Source: Lamellibrachia satsuma
Taxonomy: Eukaryota; Annelida; Polychaeta; Sabellida; Siboglinidae
Direction: 5' to 3'
Length of the DNA: 64,000 bases
NCBI GenBank assembly: GCA_033239005.1
Contig: BSQZ01000001.1
Span: forward strand, 33,257,688 to 33,321,687
This document shows positions 35,551 through 49,540 of this stretch, one piece after another. Numbering within the stretch: position 1 is the first letter of the stretch; every line of letters begins with the position of its first letter. The notes under the pieces were generated by a model. That model did not search any database and was not told the DNA's origin. It saw only the letters and a list, made by a program, of their open reading frames with translations. A program made the translations under genes and the position numbers.

Positions 35551-36513
35551 AAGATCATGAATAAATCCATTTTTCATATCTCAGACATAGGCATATTTAA
35601 AGTTATGACACACTCAAATTTATGAAGTTTGTAACTTCTCAGGAATACACACCCAGAAAAATTCACAACAGATGTTTGTATAGTGTACACAACCATTGCC
35701 ATAATCAAAGCCTTTACTTACAGATACTGATTTGCATCTTTAACAAAGAACAACACAGTTGCCTTGCTAATCTTTCATGACCAACACTTGTCGAAGGATT
35801 TCTTCAGTTGATGAACTGTGGGAACATCCTGGAACTTGCTGCGCATTATTCCTTCAAGGCAAAGAAACAAGTGAAGAATAGTTGTGTAGTAAATTAAAAA
35901 CTGAAACTTAGTCTGAATACTACAATGAAAACAGTGTATTTTAGTATTCTTGCAGTGTGAAGTTTGTAAAACTCAAATGCAGCAACAAATATGCTAAATA
36001 TAATGGTGAACTTACTTAGCAAAATAACGAACATTCTTTGAACAGTGTTACCAAATACTACCTTACTAACTATATATATCATATATGTAGTTATAGCAAC
36101 ATTTGGTCATGTGTACAGTTTAGGCCCATGCTTACTAGTGGTAAAATCTCTGATAAGAGACCACCCCTCTTTTACGACCACCCATTTAAAATTTTTTTAT
36201 TGAGTAAGCGGTTTTAAATGAGGGTTTCCACTGTATACCCTTTATATGAATTCCAAATGTTTAAAACATTCTTCCAACGTGTCACAGACAGGCTATGCAT
36301 ATGTTCAATATGCAGTGATAACAGATTGTGATGGCACAATGAATTGTCTTTCTTACATGACTGACCTACTGGAGGAACCAGCATTGCAGAAGTACACTGC
36401 AGCAAACAGTGAACTAAGACAACGTAGGACAAGATGGCACCACATGCTGATACTATAGAGAGGTCATTGTTCATCGACCCAGACACTGACTAATAGTATT
36501 TTTTGTACTGTAC

Positions 36514-36586
36514 CTGTGATTTTTCTCGCTGTGAAGCTGCTTCTAGTAATGTGATCTGATCCAATGCATATGCAATCTCAGCTGCC
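36514..36586 (-). CDS. Isolated 73-nt exon, family not recognised
   Basis: Minus strand: acceptor ATGTTAACAG, G plus 24 codons, donor GTACAGT. The peptide is AAEIAYALDQITLLEAASQR followed by EKSQ, and looks like an amphipathic helix. It lies in the roughly 770-bp segment present only in duplicate 2. A related stretch (ALDQITLPEAEE in the plus orientation) is at about 37063-37110. It could be part of a gene carried in with the insert, or a chance frame. Confidence 0.4.
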
Positions 36587-36959
36587 CTGTTAACATGCAT
36601 ACATTTATGGCAGTAATTGTCTGTATATCTTCTCTTACAACTTATATACTGGCTGAACAGTCCACTCCGTGTGAAATTATTATGAATGACATTGTACACT
36701 CTACAATGTCAGTTATTCATTCAATCCATTTTTGGTAATTCATAGTCCAGGTTTGAGTGTCAGTAACTGATAGTTGGTTATGTGCATTAAGCTTGAATAT
36801 CAAATTATCTTACATTATGAAAAGGCGTTAAACCAGATATCATAGTTTAAAAACTGACCCTGCTAAGTGGTATGCTGTGACGTTTCAGTTGAATAGAAAA
36901 TAAATGCTACAATAATTTAATAACACAAATATCCCCCTTTTTTATATATTTTTTTTATT

Positions 36960-37000
36960 TGAGATATATATATATATATATCTCAAAATAATTTAATTTG

Positions 37001-37052
<52 letters not shown>

Positions 37053-37132
37053 AACTATCAAATGTGCATTGGATCAGATCACATTACCAGAAGCAGAAGA
37101 AAGGAAAAATTCAAATTGTTATATATATATAT

Positions 37133-37169
<37 letters not shown>

Positions 37170-37239
37170 AAACAAATTGAATTTGAATTTTTCCTTAGCC
37201 TAGGATTTTATAAAAGTTGGAATTGACAATCTGATATTG

Positions 37240-37297
<58 letters not shown>
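36960..37297. repeat. Cluster of (TA)n tracts
   Basis: TA runs at 36965-36980, 37003-37050, 37120-37168 (with CACA) and 37242-37297. Between them AAATTGAATTTGAATTTTTCCTTA-type sequence recurs (about 37172 and 37300). Confidence 0.9.
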
Positions 37298-37299
<2 letters not shown>

Positions 37300-38380
37300 A
37301 ACTAAATGAATTTTTCCTTAACCTAGGATTTTAAAAGTTGGAATTGGAATTGACAATTTGGAATTGATTTTTGCAAGGCGGAATTGGAATTGATTTTTAT
37401 ATATACATATATATGTGCGTGTCAGGTTTGTATAAGAAAATAAATAAAAATTCAGCCGTTTGATATGTTCTTTCTGCTGCAACATCTCTCCTGGATTTTT
37501 GCTAACCAGACATTTTGGACAGCCCTGGACAGTTGGATCGTTAATCTGAGTGTTGAACAGTTCCCATGTTTATATCAGTTGTGGTATCATTGATATATCA
37601 TCAAATTTACTGTAAACTTTGAGTTTTCAACATCCTAATCACCAACATGTAATCTCCATGGGGAAATAAACCTTGTCCACTGAGAAAGAAAATCATATAA
37701 GGCCTGAATGGTCTGACTTTGGTTTTACTGTCTGTTACAGCAACTTAGCATTTGTTTTTGACGCAAATTCTTGATTATATTGTTCTTGTTCACAATGTTT
37801 CAGTAACAGAGTAGACAGTGTATATGCTATAATGTTGACAGCTTTCTGGCTGTTACCAGATTCGGGGTGCCATACTAATAGCAGACAAATATGATCTTAA
37901 TAAAAAATTTAAGGTGTAAAGATTAACACTATCAAGTCAATAACTCCAAATAAATCAATTAAAAAAATCAATTCCAATTTAAAAAAATCAAATCCAATTC
38001 CAAATGACTTTTGAAAATCGATTCCAATTCCCGGATTGGAATTGACCCCATGTCTGGTATTGATTGTCATATCGGATATATCACTAATTTAAGTTGACGC
38101 AATCAGCACATACAAAATGATATGTGTGCTGACAATAATATAACTATTGTTTACACCATCAATCATGTACAAAATGGCAGACGAAAATTTCAGTTATCTT
38201 AAAATCGAATGACAACCGACTCCGACGACTGTGAACAGTCCCCAACGTAGAATTTGCTCAAATCATTCTAGCAATGTGAAACCAATATAACATGGTGCAT
38301 TTGTGATCTGTATCTTTGACGGCTGGCACAAATAATCGACAGAAATGGGAATGTAACTAGCTATGCTGGACCATTTTGAG
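37300..38380. other. No gene; ATTGGAATTGA motif clusters
   Basis: GGAATTGGAATTGA runs at 37335-37400 and the inverse TCAATTCCAATT at 37965-38050, ending CCCCATGTCTG. This resembles the ends of a hAT-type element, but I could not pair the termini or find a target duplication. The segment at 38165-38220 matches the reverse complement of about 45340-45385. Confidence 0.45.
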
Positions 38381-38384
38381 ATAA

Positions 38385-39375
38385 TTAAGTTATTGCAAAG
38401 TATTATACATCGTTGGAAAGGCCTATTATTAAGATACATCATGGTATCAGTTGTATGGCTGTATGTTAATTAGTTTTCATTTTAGAGCAATTTAAAGACA
38501 TACCCCGTCAACGTTTTCAAAACATGGTTTTTTTCTATTTTGATCAAAAAAGTGTACCTGGTCTAAAAAATGTACTAATATTAATGTTAATGTATTTTTT
38601 TACATACTGTGGAAGTACTCAATGTTCTCAACCTGTGTGGGAGTCATTCATACCAGTGCATCCATTATTTTTTTGCAAGAGAGCTGTTAACAGTGCCATT
38701 TTTCACTTATTTTGCACATTTTTACAGGGGCGGTTGGTAAAAAGTAAAAAACAAGCACAGTTTATACCCTACAGATACATTTTTAAAACTCAGTATCTAC
38801 TTGTAAGCATGTTTGACATGTATAGGTCATTAGTATTATTATATATGTGAACAATAGTTTTTACAAGATTTTTTTTAATCTGCTAACTTTTATGTATCTT
38901 TACAGAAGCATGTTCACAGCTGAAGACATGACATGTGTATCACGTAGGATGATGATCATTGGAAAGACATATTATTAAGATGCATCATGGAATCAGTTGT
39001 GTGGCTGTATGTTAATTAGTTTGCATGTTAGAGCACTTTAAAGACACCCCATAAACATTTCCAAAACACGTTTTTTTTTATTTTGATTAAAAGTGTACTT
39101 GGCTTAAAAAAATTACTAATATTAACGTTAATGTGCATTATTTTGGTTGCAAGAAATCTGTAAACAGTGCTATTTTTCACTTATTTTGCACATTTATACA
39201 GGGGCAGTTGGTAAAAAGAAAAAAAACAATATATACCCTACAGAGACATTTTAAAACTTGGTGTCTAGTTCTAAGCATGATTGACATGTATAGGTCATTA
39301 GCATTATTATGTATATGAAAATATTGTTTACAAGGTTTTAACTGCGAACTATTATGCAGATTTTGACAGAAGCCT
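38385..39375. repeat. Direct tandem duplication, unit about 0.5 kb
   Basis: 38385-38885 and 38945-39375 share TCATGGTATCAGTTGT / TCATGGAATCAGTTGT, GCTGTATGTTAATTAGTTT, the CACTTATTTTGCACATTT block and GACATGTATAGGTCATTAG. The second unit lacks about 80 bp corresponding to about 38595-38670. Confidence 0.88.
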
Positions 39376-39588
39376 TTCCACAGCTGTATCATGTAGGATG
39401 TAATGTAAGCTTTTATTGTCATACTTATTGCATTATCTGGGTGTATTAGCAATTAAAATAAGAAACAACTACTATAAATATGTACGTCATTACAAGTATC
39501 ATATCAATATGTGTGGATCGTTGAGTGAATAACCATTCTGACACAATATTGCATACCAACTATCAGTTATACATCATTTTTAGAGTTT

Positions 39589-40997
<1,409 letters not shown>

Positions 40998-40999
40998 TT

Positions 41000-42505
41000 C
41001 ACCCATCATCTAGGCCATCATCATATCCAAAATAGATAAATCTGGCATAAACAAATATTACATTACTACTAATACTAGTCATTAGTCATGCATAAGTCGT
41101 ATCCACAGTTATGATAGTACTTATAATGAAAAACAATCAGAAAGCACAGTGTAAATCATATTAACATTCCAAGTGTAAGACTGTCAGCTTTGAGCTTAAT
41201 GTGAGTGCTGGGACATCATTTGACAGGTCAGTCACGCTGTCACTTTGCAAGTTGGTTTACATGTTTTATCTCCCGCCAAAATGAACAAAACACCCTCCAG
41301 AACTTCAAACATACACTGCAACACGATAATATAGTTATATAGATCAATTACTACTTACACACGTTCTTGAAGAATGGATATTTATGAACTTTCAACAACT
41401 ACAACGAGAAAGACGAACTTGAAACAACAGCGGCCTAGGACACCGCATAATTTATTATTCTGACGTGTGTGGCGCCACCTAACGTTCAAATAGCTAGATA
41501 ATTCTTGGTGTCGGTGGATAGTGATGGGGGTTGTTTTAGTTGTACAGTACATTACGAGCTAGACCTAGCCAAAATAAAAAAAAAATATTTTTGTATTAAT
41601 AATTGATCAATAAAAGACACACAACTGTTTTTTTGTGAATCAAGGTGAATCCAGGATTTGCGAGAATCGTGAAATTTTCACCTTAAAAAACAAAATACTT
41701 TCACCTAAAGAAATAAAACAGGATGTACATCAAAGTAAAGAACGTTTATTCAGCTTTACAGGCATATGCACATTTTTATTATAGGTGGTCTATGTCGGCT
41801 GCTATGGACCGTTAAAGGCACCCCCTATGAACGGGCCTCTCTGGAAACTCTGGGTACACGTTTCGGTCGACTTGCTAGCGCCGCCTAACGAGCTCCAGCA
41901 TTGTTAATGTAACGTGGGCGATATTAAGGGATTGTTAATACACATCAACAAAGACATAATAGTTTCATATATTGCGGTACTGTTTGAACGGCTGAAGTCT
42001 TAGTTGCATTATCAGTTAGTCTGTCTATAAGACTAGAAATATCAATCTTACCAATATACATATTCAAGCCTGACGAGTTCCACGCTTTTATACAAGCGGC
42101 GCGCCTAGCGGAAAAAACGGAGCCTTATCTGGACAATGCTATTTACACAGTCGGGGCCAGTAAATAACGCTTATTCGCATAGCCAGGCTCTGTAATTGGA
42201 GTTTCTGCACATGTGAACCAGGGACTCTATATTACCGCGTTCCCTTCATCTAGGCGTGACATCACCAGAGCATGTACGATCGTTTAATATGCACTAGTGG
42301 AAATAGATGGTCTAATTCGGGCGATGCTATAGAGCTGACAGTCATCTGGCAGGTACGACTTATCTACTTGACCATGGACATGGTGGAGTCAGACACGACA
42401 CCCATATCTCGAATAACTGTGTCGTGCTAAACATTTTTCACTATTAAATATTATCCGCTTGGTGTATCTACGGATGCGCGTATCTTGAAACATAAGCGTT
42501 ACTAG
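41000..42505. other. No gene recognised
   Basis: Apparently low-copy sequence without a long frame or recognised repeat. Confidence 0.6.

Positions 42506-42507
<2 letters not shown>

Positions 42508-42594
<87 letters not shown>
42508..42594. repeat. (TA)n microsatellite
   Basis: Pure TA tract immediately left of the fold-back structure. Confidence 0.97.
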
Positions 42595-42595
<1 letters not shown>

Positions 42596-42608
42596 GCTTT
42601 ATGACTAG

Positions 42609-42767
42609 CAACCGGTCCATCTGCTTATTTGGATATGTGATGGTTTCTCGTGTTTTGCTCTTCAGCAGGGCAGTTTTCTTGGTGGTAGATCGTATATATG
42701 TATGTATGTTTGTATGTATGTATGCATGCATGCATGTATGTATGTATGTATATACATATATACGATA

Positions 42768-42837
<70 letters not shown>

Positions 42838-42963
42838 ACATACATACATGATTACATACATACATATATATATATATATATGATCTATCATTAAGAAAAC
42901 TGCCCCGCTGAAGAGCAAAACACGAGAAACCATCACATATCCAAATAAGCAGATGGACCGGTG
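42609..42963. repeat. Fold-back structure made from LINE coding sequence
   Basis: Arms of about 78 bp (42609-42692 and 42884-42963) are near-perfect reverse complements, sharing CCGGTCCATCTGCTTATTTG and GTTTTGCTCTTCAGC. They are separated by about 195 bp of TATG and TA repeats. The right arm reads as a LINE pre-RT segment ([11 protein letters not shown], then [11 protein letters not shown]), so the left arm is an inverted copy of part of a LINE. Confidence 0.88.
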
Positions 42964-43165
42964 CGTAGAAGACCTCTATCTAGACCTCTACTCCAGTAGA
43001 AACGTCATGACAATGGTGACCACAGCGACTGTAGCAACTACCTCGGTATCTCTCTGCTCAGCATTGTAGGCAAAACCTATGTGCGAGTCATCCTGAACAG
43101 ACTGCAAATGCTGGCAAAGCGAGCGTACCCCGATGCTCAGGAATTATATGTCACGTCATCGTCCT
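42890..43165 (+). pseudogene. LINE reverse-transcriptase fossil
   Basis: Plus frames read [11 protein letters not shown], a DLYSSRNV segment, then, after a deletion, CSNYLGISLLSIVGKTYVRV and ILNRLQMLAKRAYPDAQ. These match the widespread LINE RT motifs ('ETITD..KQM.RW.EH...LYS.QN' and 'NYRGISLLSIVGK.FARVILNRLQ.LAE..YPE.Q'). The catalytic FADD region is absent. It is inactive and internally deleted. Confidence 0.8.
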
Positions 43166-43169
43166 AAGA

Positions 43170-44170
43170 GGAAGTCCAACCACTTGTCGAACGGAACATT
43201 GCAGCGGTGGCCCGCAGGGCCTGCAAAATATAAAAACATGTGATCCGAACTGGCACGACGGGCTTAAAATGAGCGTCGAGCCAGCGGGCCAGTATTAACG
43301 TTGAGGCCGGCATACGGTGTCAGCCAACCCGACCGTTGCGCTCTAGTGAATCTGCTTTAGTCCAGTGGATAGGTGCAGATAAATGAAGAAATTGTGCACT
43401 TTTTGATAAGGGAACACTACAAGTCAAACACCCAGATGTGTTCAGAGCATTTTGTGAAGTCAAGTTCGCAGTCAACAAGACACATTGTCCAGGATGCCAT
43501 TGGACGAAAGAGAGAACAATGCCTGTGGGACAGCAGTCGGCCTTAGCGAGAAGTCAGCAGCATTACTGAAGCCAGAAATGGCTCGGGTTGTCAACGAGTT
43601 TTTCCGTGGATTGGAAAACGACAGAAGCTGCATCTCAACCCAGTCACCACGAGGACAAGCCAGGTAGAACAATAATGTGTGGTCTTATATAGCTCCATTT
43701 GCTGCCCAGTGAAAGTACTCATTATCTTATTATAGCAAGTTGTTTTGGCTTGTATTACAAAGAGTGTATGTGGGTGAATGGGCACTTGCTTGTGAACACC
43801 CTTTGTGTTCACCAGTTAGCACATACACCTATTCTAGCTTCATCTATCTGTACTCGTGGCTACTGCTTATAACAGTGGTTCTTACCAGAATGTCGTTTGT
43901 GTTTCTTTAAGCGCAGGCGGCTTTCATTAAAGATGTGAATTCTCCAGTCACGACATTGAAGGAGATAGGCAACCCTTTCTGGGATAACAGTTGAGATATC
44001 CTAGTTCTTGACACACGTGTGGTGGCCTCCATGCACTGACCGTGTGTGATACCACATCGTGTTTCGCTGGAAGAGGCAAATGCACGGTTGGGCATCATGG
44101 GATGCTATCAGCAGTAACGTAAAGTCAACGAAAGTCAAACGTAATATATTTGTTATCATCGCATCTAAAA
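43170..44170. other. No gene recognised
   Basis: A plus frame at 43485-43667 (60 codons) and an opposing minus frame are open, but with no recognised domain or splice support. Confidence 0.5.
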
Positions 44171-44189
44171 AACCTATATTTTGACATAA

Positions 44190-44600
44190 ACTTTATGGCT
44201 CTAGGTTATGTAGTTCTGATAGATATGGGAATAACAGGCTTTGACGAGCGCCATGTTTAAAATGGCGGATATATGTATGTCGGCGAAGGGCAAAAGTAAC
44301 ATTTTTGAAATCGTTATCCACCACTCTATACAAAAGCATCAACATTATGGCTCCACGTGACGTAGTGGTTAAGATATCGGGACATTTGTATTGACGACCG
44401 CCGTCTTTAAAAATGGCTGACATGAATGTCGGAGAAGTCCAAAAGTAAAACAATTGAAATGTTTGAACCCTAAAACCTATATTTAGACTCTAAAATTATA
44501 GGTCTATGTAACGCAGTTGTTAGGATATTGAGAGATTTAATGCATTTCTGAATGCAACGAAATGTGGAATGCCTCTAAATCTTTAAAATGGTTCCCTTGG
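44190..44600. repeat. Degenerate triplicated repeat, about 150-bp unit
   Basis: Three diverged units: TATGGCTCTAGGTTATGTAG, TATGGCTCCACGTGACGTAG and TATAGGTCTATGTAACGCAG, each followed by a GATAT(G/C)GGGA-like and an AAAATGGC-like block. Confidence 0.7.
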
Positions 44601-44989
44601 TATGTAGAATAGATGAGCCAAGTATCTTGCTTTCGTTAAAAAGTACACATTTTATTAATCTGTCCGCTGGACTATACCGTCTAACATTCCCATAACAATT
44701 TCCTTTCGGAGACGAACATATTTATTTTGAAAAACTGTGCTGCAAGTTGAGACGACAAAGACATTGCTAACTTGGGAGCCACCTTTTGTCAAAAAAAATA
44801 ATAACAACGTAAATACAAAGCCAATATAACATCATCAGCACAGCACAAGACTGTGTACACTATTAATTAATATAACAATAATTGTGATTAATGATAGTTC
44901 TTCGTCATATACCCCAAACCACAGGCGCCAGATGGCAAGTGGATAAGAAAACCATGTGCTTATCGAGAGTCCAACAATGTTTTTATCTT

Positions 44990-45323
44990 TGTATAGCCAA
45001 CCCTTTTCCGATATAGAGACCTTTGACAGTTTTATGGTTAAAAATGTTCACACAGGTAGCATTAACACAATCATTTGACAGTTTGTTCCATTCATTTATC
45101 GCCGCCTGTGAAGATGAGTAGGTACCTACTTTCTCATATCCAACCTACACTGATCCTTAGCTAATGCTGCTTTGTGCCCTGTGGCTCTACTGCCATATTT
45201 AAGTTTGAATAAATTATTCCTATTAATATCTTCAGAACCATTCAATACTTTTAAAACTTCCATTTGGTCTCCTCTAATGCTTTTCGCAAATTCAAAGTTG
45301 GTGAATATATTGTTCTGTATCAC
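44990..45323 (-). pseudogene. LINE polyprotein C-terminus fossil
   Basis: The minus frame reads NFEFAKSIRGDQMEVLKVLN, GSEDINRNNLFKLKYGSRAT and GHKAALAKDQCRLDMRK. After an indel it reads AAINEWNKLSNDCVNAT and VNIFN. This is the familiar C-terminal tail of many LINE polyproteins ('RGD..E..KI..G', 'TRGH..KL.K..CRLD.RK..FS.R....WN.LP..VV.A'). A stop after MRK and a frameshift inactivate it. A second, shorter 3' end with the same GATGGCAAGTGGA(C/T)AAG motif is at 46218-46330. Confidence 0.8.
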
Positions 45324-45329
45324 CGCAGT

Positions 45330-47205
45330 CGGTTGTCATTCGGTTTTAAAACAGTTCCAATTTTCGTTTGCCATTTTGTATACGATGACGTATTCAATAG
45401 TTCCATCGTCATCGTACGCACCGTTGTGTATGCGATTACCACGCATTGACGTAAAATGTAGTTTCGTCGTATAATAGCATACGTCCGATTATGAAATCAT
45501 AACTGCACCCCGGTATTTGATACAGGATTATTGAATGCGATTGTAACAATAGGGGAGAGCAGGGCTAGTTGTTACACTTTTCAGTTAAAGTCACTTTTTG
45601 TAAAAAAAAAAGTATGTTAGATGCATGACTTCTGTCAACGTATACATTAAATTAATTATTTGTATTAATAAAATGTATCCTACCAATAATATTACATATT
45701 GTTGTTAAGTAGATATGTGAATTTCCTTGGCCCTGTCGACTGTAACAATTTGCCTCGTAAACGGGGCAAATTCTTACATTATAAGGGTCACGTCGGTACA
45801 ACAAAGAACGCATGGATCGCAACACAAGTGTCACTCGTACATGTTATTGTTATTACATTAATTGGATTATACATACTTATACATCTTACACACAGTGTGC
45901 ATACCAATGTAGGTGTTCACAAAGTTTCATACATTACGTTTTTAGTTACCATGCAAAGGGGACTCATTCCCCGGATTCATGCATAACAAACAATTGTGAA
46001 TATAATATAAATTAGTGAATGGAGTATGACATATTGAATGGCAATAATATGTTTAATGCGACTTCAACTCAATTGGAAGGTAGACACACGTACGCACTCA
46101 CACACACGCGCACGAACATTTCAATGAATCGTGCACTATTTATTAATTGCTCAAATAGGGATGTGCGATAATAAAAATTAACAAGGTTTAACAAGATTGT
46201 CATCCAAGGCAAAACTCCGAGATGGCAAGTGGACAAGGAAGCCATTGGCTTATTGAGAGTCCAGAAATATTTGTTAATTTTGTTTGACGCATTTACAGTA
46301 CTGGTTATAAATCAGTACGTTAGGCTTCAAAAGTGAAATAAAGCGTTCACACGTCGTGGTTAAATAAAGTTTGTCCTTTCAGTCATTGTCATCACACAAC
46401 TCGCTAGCCGAGCCATCGGTATGAGCCGCCGATCATTGTTACAGTTATAACAACTTACCCCAAACACAATTTTTATTGCAATAAAAAGAAAAACGAAAAA
46501 CAGGTTGATTTCCGTTTTATTACTGCAATAACACTAAACGAGAATAGCAAAACGGCTAGTTTTCCCATTTTTATTACACAATATTTAATTAAAGCGGTTT
46601 TCTAAATAAAGGTCGGTACCGGGATTCAGCCTGATTTCCGTTTTGTTATTGCAATAATGTAGGAATTAAATAGGAAAACGGCTAGTTTTCCGATTTTATA
46701 TGCATTGTTTGAAATGGATTTCTAAATAACAGTAAGTACCGGGATTAAATCTAATCCGTTGAACGGCTAATACAAATGGTGCCAGTTGACGGCGACTGAA
46801 CCGCCAGCAGACGGCGCCACTGTCAGCTCGTTTACATGTCGCTGCACCGAGCGAGCCCACAAGTAGGTCTTCATGTCTACACGACACCAAGTAATATTAG
46901 TGAAAGATCAGTGCAGATTGGATATCTGAACGTACCAATTATCACAGAGGACACTAAACGAATGGAACAATTATCTACACATTTGTAAATGATAGCAGTG
47001 TGAATATGTTTAGAATTAAAATATCTCAAAAGGGCGGGTTACACACATAAATGAACAAATTATTATTGACATCTAACTTTTTCCATGGATGACAATATTG
47101 TTAAATCTTGTTAAATACTGTTAAATGTTTGGCCTACCTCTGTTACTCATTTAATAGTGTCACACTTTGGACTAGCTCTTGTGTGGTGTATCTTGTTTAG
47201 CCCAG
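45330..47205. other. No gene; degenerate repeats
   Basis: Includes GGGGAGAGCAGGGCTAGTTG at 45551, which looks like a DNA-transposon end with an opposing end not located. Also includes an imperfect tandem duplication of about 125 bp at 46503-46748 (ATTTCCGTTTTRTTAYTGCA ... CGGCTAGTTTTCC ... GGTACCGGGATT). Confidence 0.55.
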
Positions 47206-47212
47206 CGAACAA

Positions 47213-47968
47213 CCCATGAAGTGTGTGGCGTGTCGTCACTGTTTAGTGTAACGCCACTAAACATGAAGTGTGTGGCGTGTCGTCACTGTTTAGTGTAACG
47301 CCACTAACCATGAAGTGTGTGGCGTGTCGTCACTGTTTAGTGTAACGCCACTAACCATGAAGTGTGTGGCGTGTCGTCACTGTTTAGTGTAACGCCACTA
47401 ACCATGAAGTGTGTGGCGTGTCGTCACTGTTTAGTGTAACGCCACTAAACATGAAGTGTGTGGCGTGTCGTCACTGTTTAGTTTAACGCCACTAACCATG
47501 AAGTGTGTGGCGTGTCGTCACTGTTTAGTGTAACGCCACTAAACGTGAAGTGTGTGGCGTATCGTCACTGTTTAGCGTAACGCCACTAACCGTGAAGTGT
47601 GTGGCGTGTCGTCACTGTTTAGTGCAACGCCACTAACCGTGAAGTATGTGGCGTGTCGTCACTGTTCAGTGTAACGCCACTAAACATGAAGTGTGTGGCG
47701 TGTCGTCACTGTTTAGCGTAACGCCACTAAACATGAAGTGTGTGGCGTGTCGTCACTGTTTAGCGTAACGCTACTAACCATGAAGTGTGTGGCGTGTCGT
47801 CACTTTTTAGCGTAACGCTACTAACCATGAAGTGTGTGGCGTGTCGTCACTGTTTAGCGTAACGCCACTAACCATGAAGTGTGTGGCGTGTCGTCACTGT
47901 TTAGCGTAACACTACTAACCATGAAGTGTATGGCGTGTCGTCACTGTTTAGTGTAACGCTACTAACCA
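47213..47968. repeat. 47-bp minisatellite, about 16 units
   Basis: Unit CATGAAGTGTGTGGCGTGTC then GTCACTGTTTAGTGTAACGCCACTAAC, with period 47 (first two units start at 47217 and 47264). GTGTAACGCCACTAA and GCGTAACGCTACTAA variants are grouped toward the 3' side, showing local unit spread. Confidence 0.95.
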
Positions 47969-48301
47969 TGAAGTATTGTTTGGCCTAGCGTTTCGACTCA
48001 TGAAGTGTGTGCCCAATCTTTATTATTTCACATGGCGCTGCGACCCGTGATGTGATAGGCGTTTCTTTATTGTTTGGCTTAGCCAAATACTCTTGAAGTG
48101 TAAGGCGTATCTTCATTGTTTGGCCAACCGTCATGACCCGTGATGTGTGTGGCATATCTTTGTTGTTATAAAGATATGTCACAGGTGTCAACATTATGTC
48201 ACACGTGTCAACATCTGCTCACGCAGAAGCGGGAAAGTTTTCGATGACCACAACAACACACGGCTACAAGCGCAGAAACAACCACAAACAAGACGGTTAC
48301 G

Positions 48302-49168
48302 CTTAGTGTCCTTACCTTCTTATCATCATCAACAAGACGGACAAAACGAGAACAATGATCAGCAGTCTGTAACAACACCTTACCTTCTTATCATCATCAA
48401 CAAGACGGACAGAACGAAAACAATGATCAGCAGTCTGTAACAAGACCTTACCTTCTTATCACCATCAACAAGACGGACAGAACGAGAACAATGATCAGCA
48501 GTCTGTAACAACACCTTACCTTCTTATCACCATCAACAAGACGGACAGAACGAAAACAATGATCAGCAGTCTGTAACAAGACCTTACCTTCTTATCACCA
48601 TCAACAAGACGGACAAAACGAGAACAATGATCAGCAGTCTGTAACAAGACCTTACCTTCTTATCATCATCAACAAGACGGACAGAACGAGAACAATGATC
48701 AGCAGTCTGTAACAAGACCTTACCTTCTTATCATCATCAACAAGACGGACAGAACGAAAACAATGATCAGCAGTCTGTAACAAGACCTTACCTTCTTATC
48801 ATCATCAACAAGACGGACAGAACGAAAACAATGATCAGCAGTCTGTAACAAGACCTTACCTTCTTATCACCATCAACAAGACGGACAAAACGAGAACAAT
48901 GATCAGCAGTCTGTAACAAGACCTTACCTTCTTATCACCACCAACAAGACGGACAGAACGAGAACAATGATCAGCAGTCTGTAACAACACCTTACCTTCT
49001 TATCACCATCAACAAGACGGACAGAACGAAAACAATGATCAGCAGTCTGTAACAAGACCTTACCTTCTTATCACCATCAACAAGACGGACAAAACGAGAA
49101 CAATGATCAGCAGTCTGTAACAAGACCTTACCTTCTTATCACCACCAACAAGACGGACAGAACGAGAA
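48302..49168. repeat. 68-bp minisatellite, about 12.7 units
   Basis: Unit AACAAGACCTTACCTTCTTA, then TCATCATCAACAAGACGGAC, then AGAACGAGAACAATGATCAG, then CAGTCTGT; period 68 (48361 to 48429). Variants A/G in GACGGACA(A/G)AACGA and ATCATCATC/ATCACCATC recur in a higher-order pattern. Confidence 0.95.
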
Positions 49169-49251
49169 TAACTCGTTTCCATCGCCCTCCAACGTGAGTC
49201 TGTGAAACATTGGACGAGTGCAAGGTGGACTGAGTTGTGGGCATCTAATCC

Positions 49252-49540
49252 ACGTTCTTATATAGCGCGGCATCCACTCTGAGGGCTATCCAGATTGCTT
49301 TACACTGCATCTCCTGACTGTTCATTCCAACACGAACTCGACTTCTCTGGGAAGCATTCAGCCTCGCTGCAATTACTGCGCGAAGACTATTCATTCACAT
49401 ATCCACCACTGTTTATTTATAAGAACTCATTTAGACAGCTGCGTGAATGAAGCATTGAGGAGTGGACAGAATTGCTCAAAGTTCAAAATGGCAGCAAGTT
49501 GATTCAAACCCGGGTTCTGACTGAGAGTCATCTCTCTGAA
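49252..49540 (-). mobile_element. tRNA-derived SINE
   Basis: Starts on plus with GTTCTTATATAGCGC and ends at the B box (CAAACCCGGGTTCTGACTGAGAGTC on the plus strand, 49505-49529). It shares GGGAAGCATTCAGCC and GCGCGAAGACTATTCATTCA with the other copies. Confidence 0.85.

Larger units (their letters stand above)
33950..36830. repeat. KCTD3-like pseudogene block, duplicate 2
   Basis: Partner of 27120-29145; see that entry. It carries exons A and B with lesions different from those of duplicate 1. Confidence 0.88.

Noticed and set aside
47213..49168. CRISPR array
   Set aside because: Tandem units of 47 and 68 bp without unique spacers, in a eukaryotic context.
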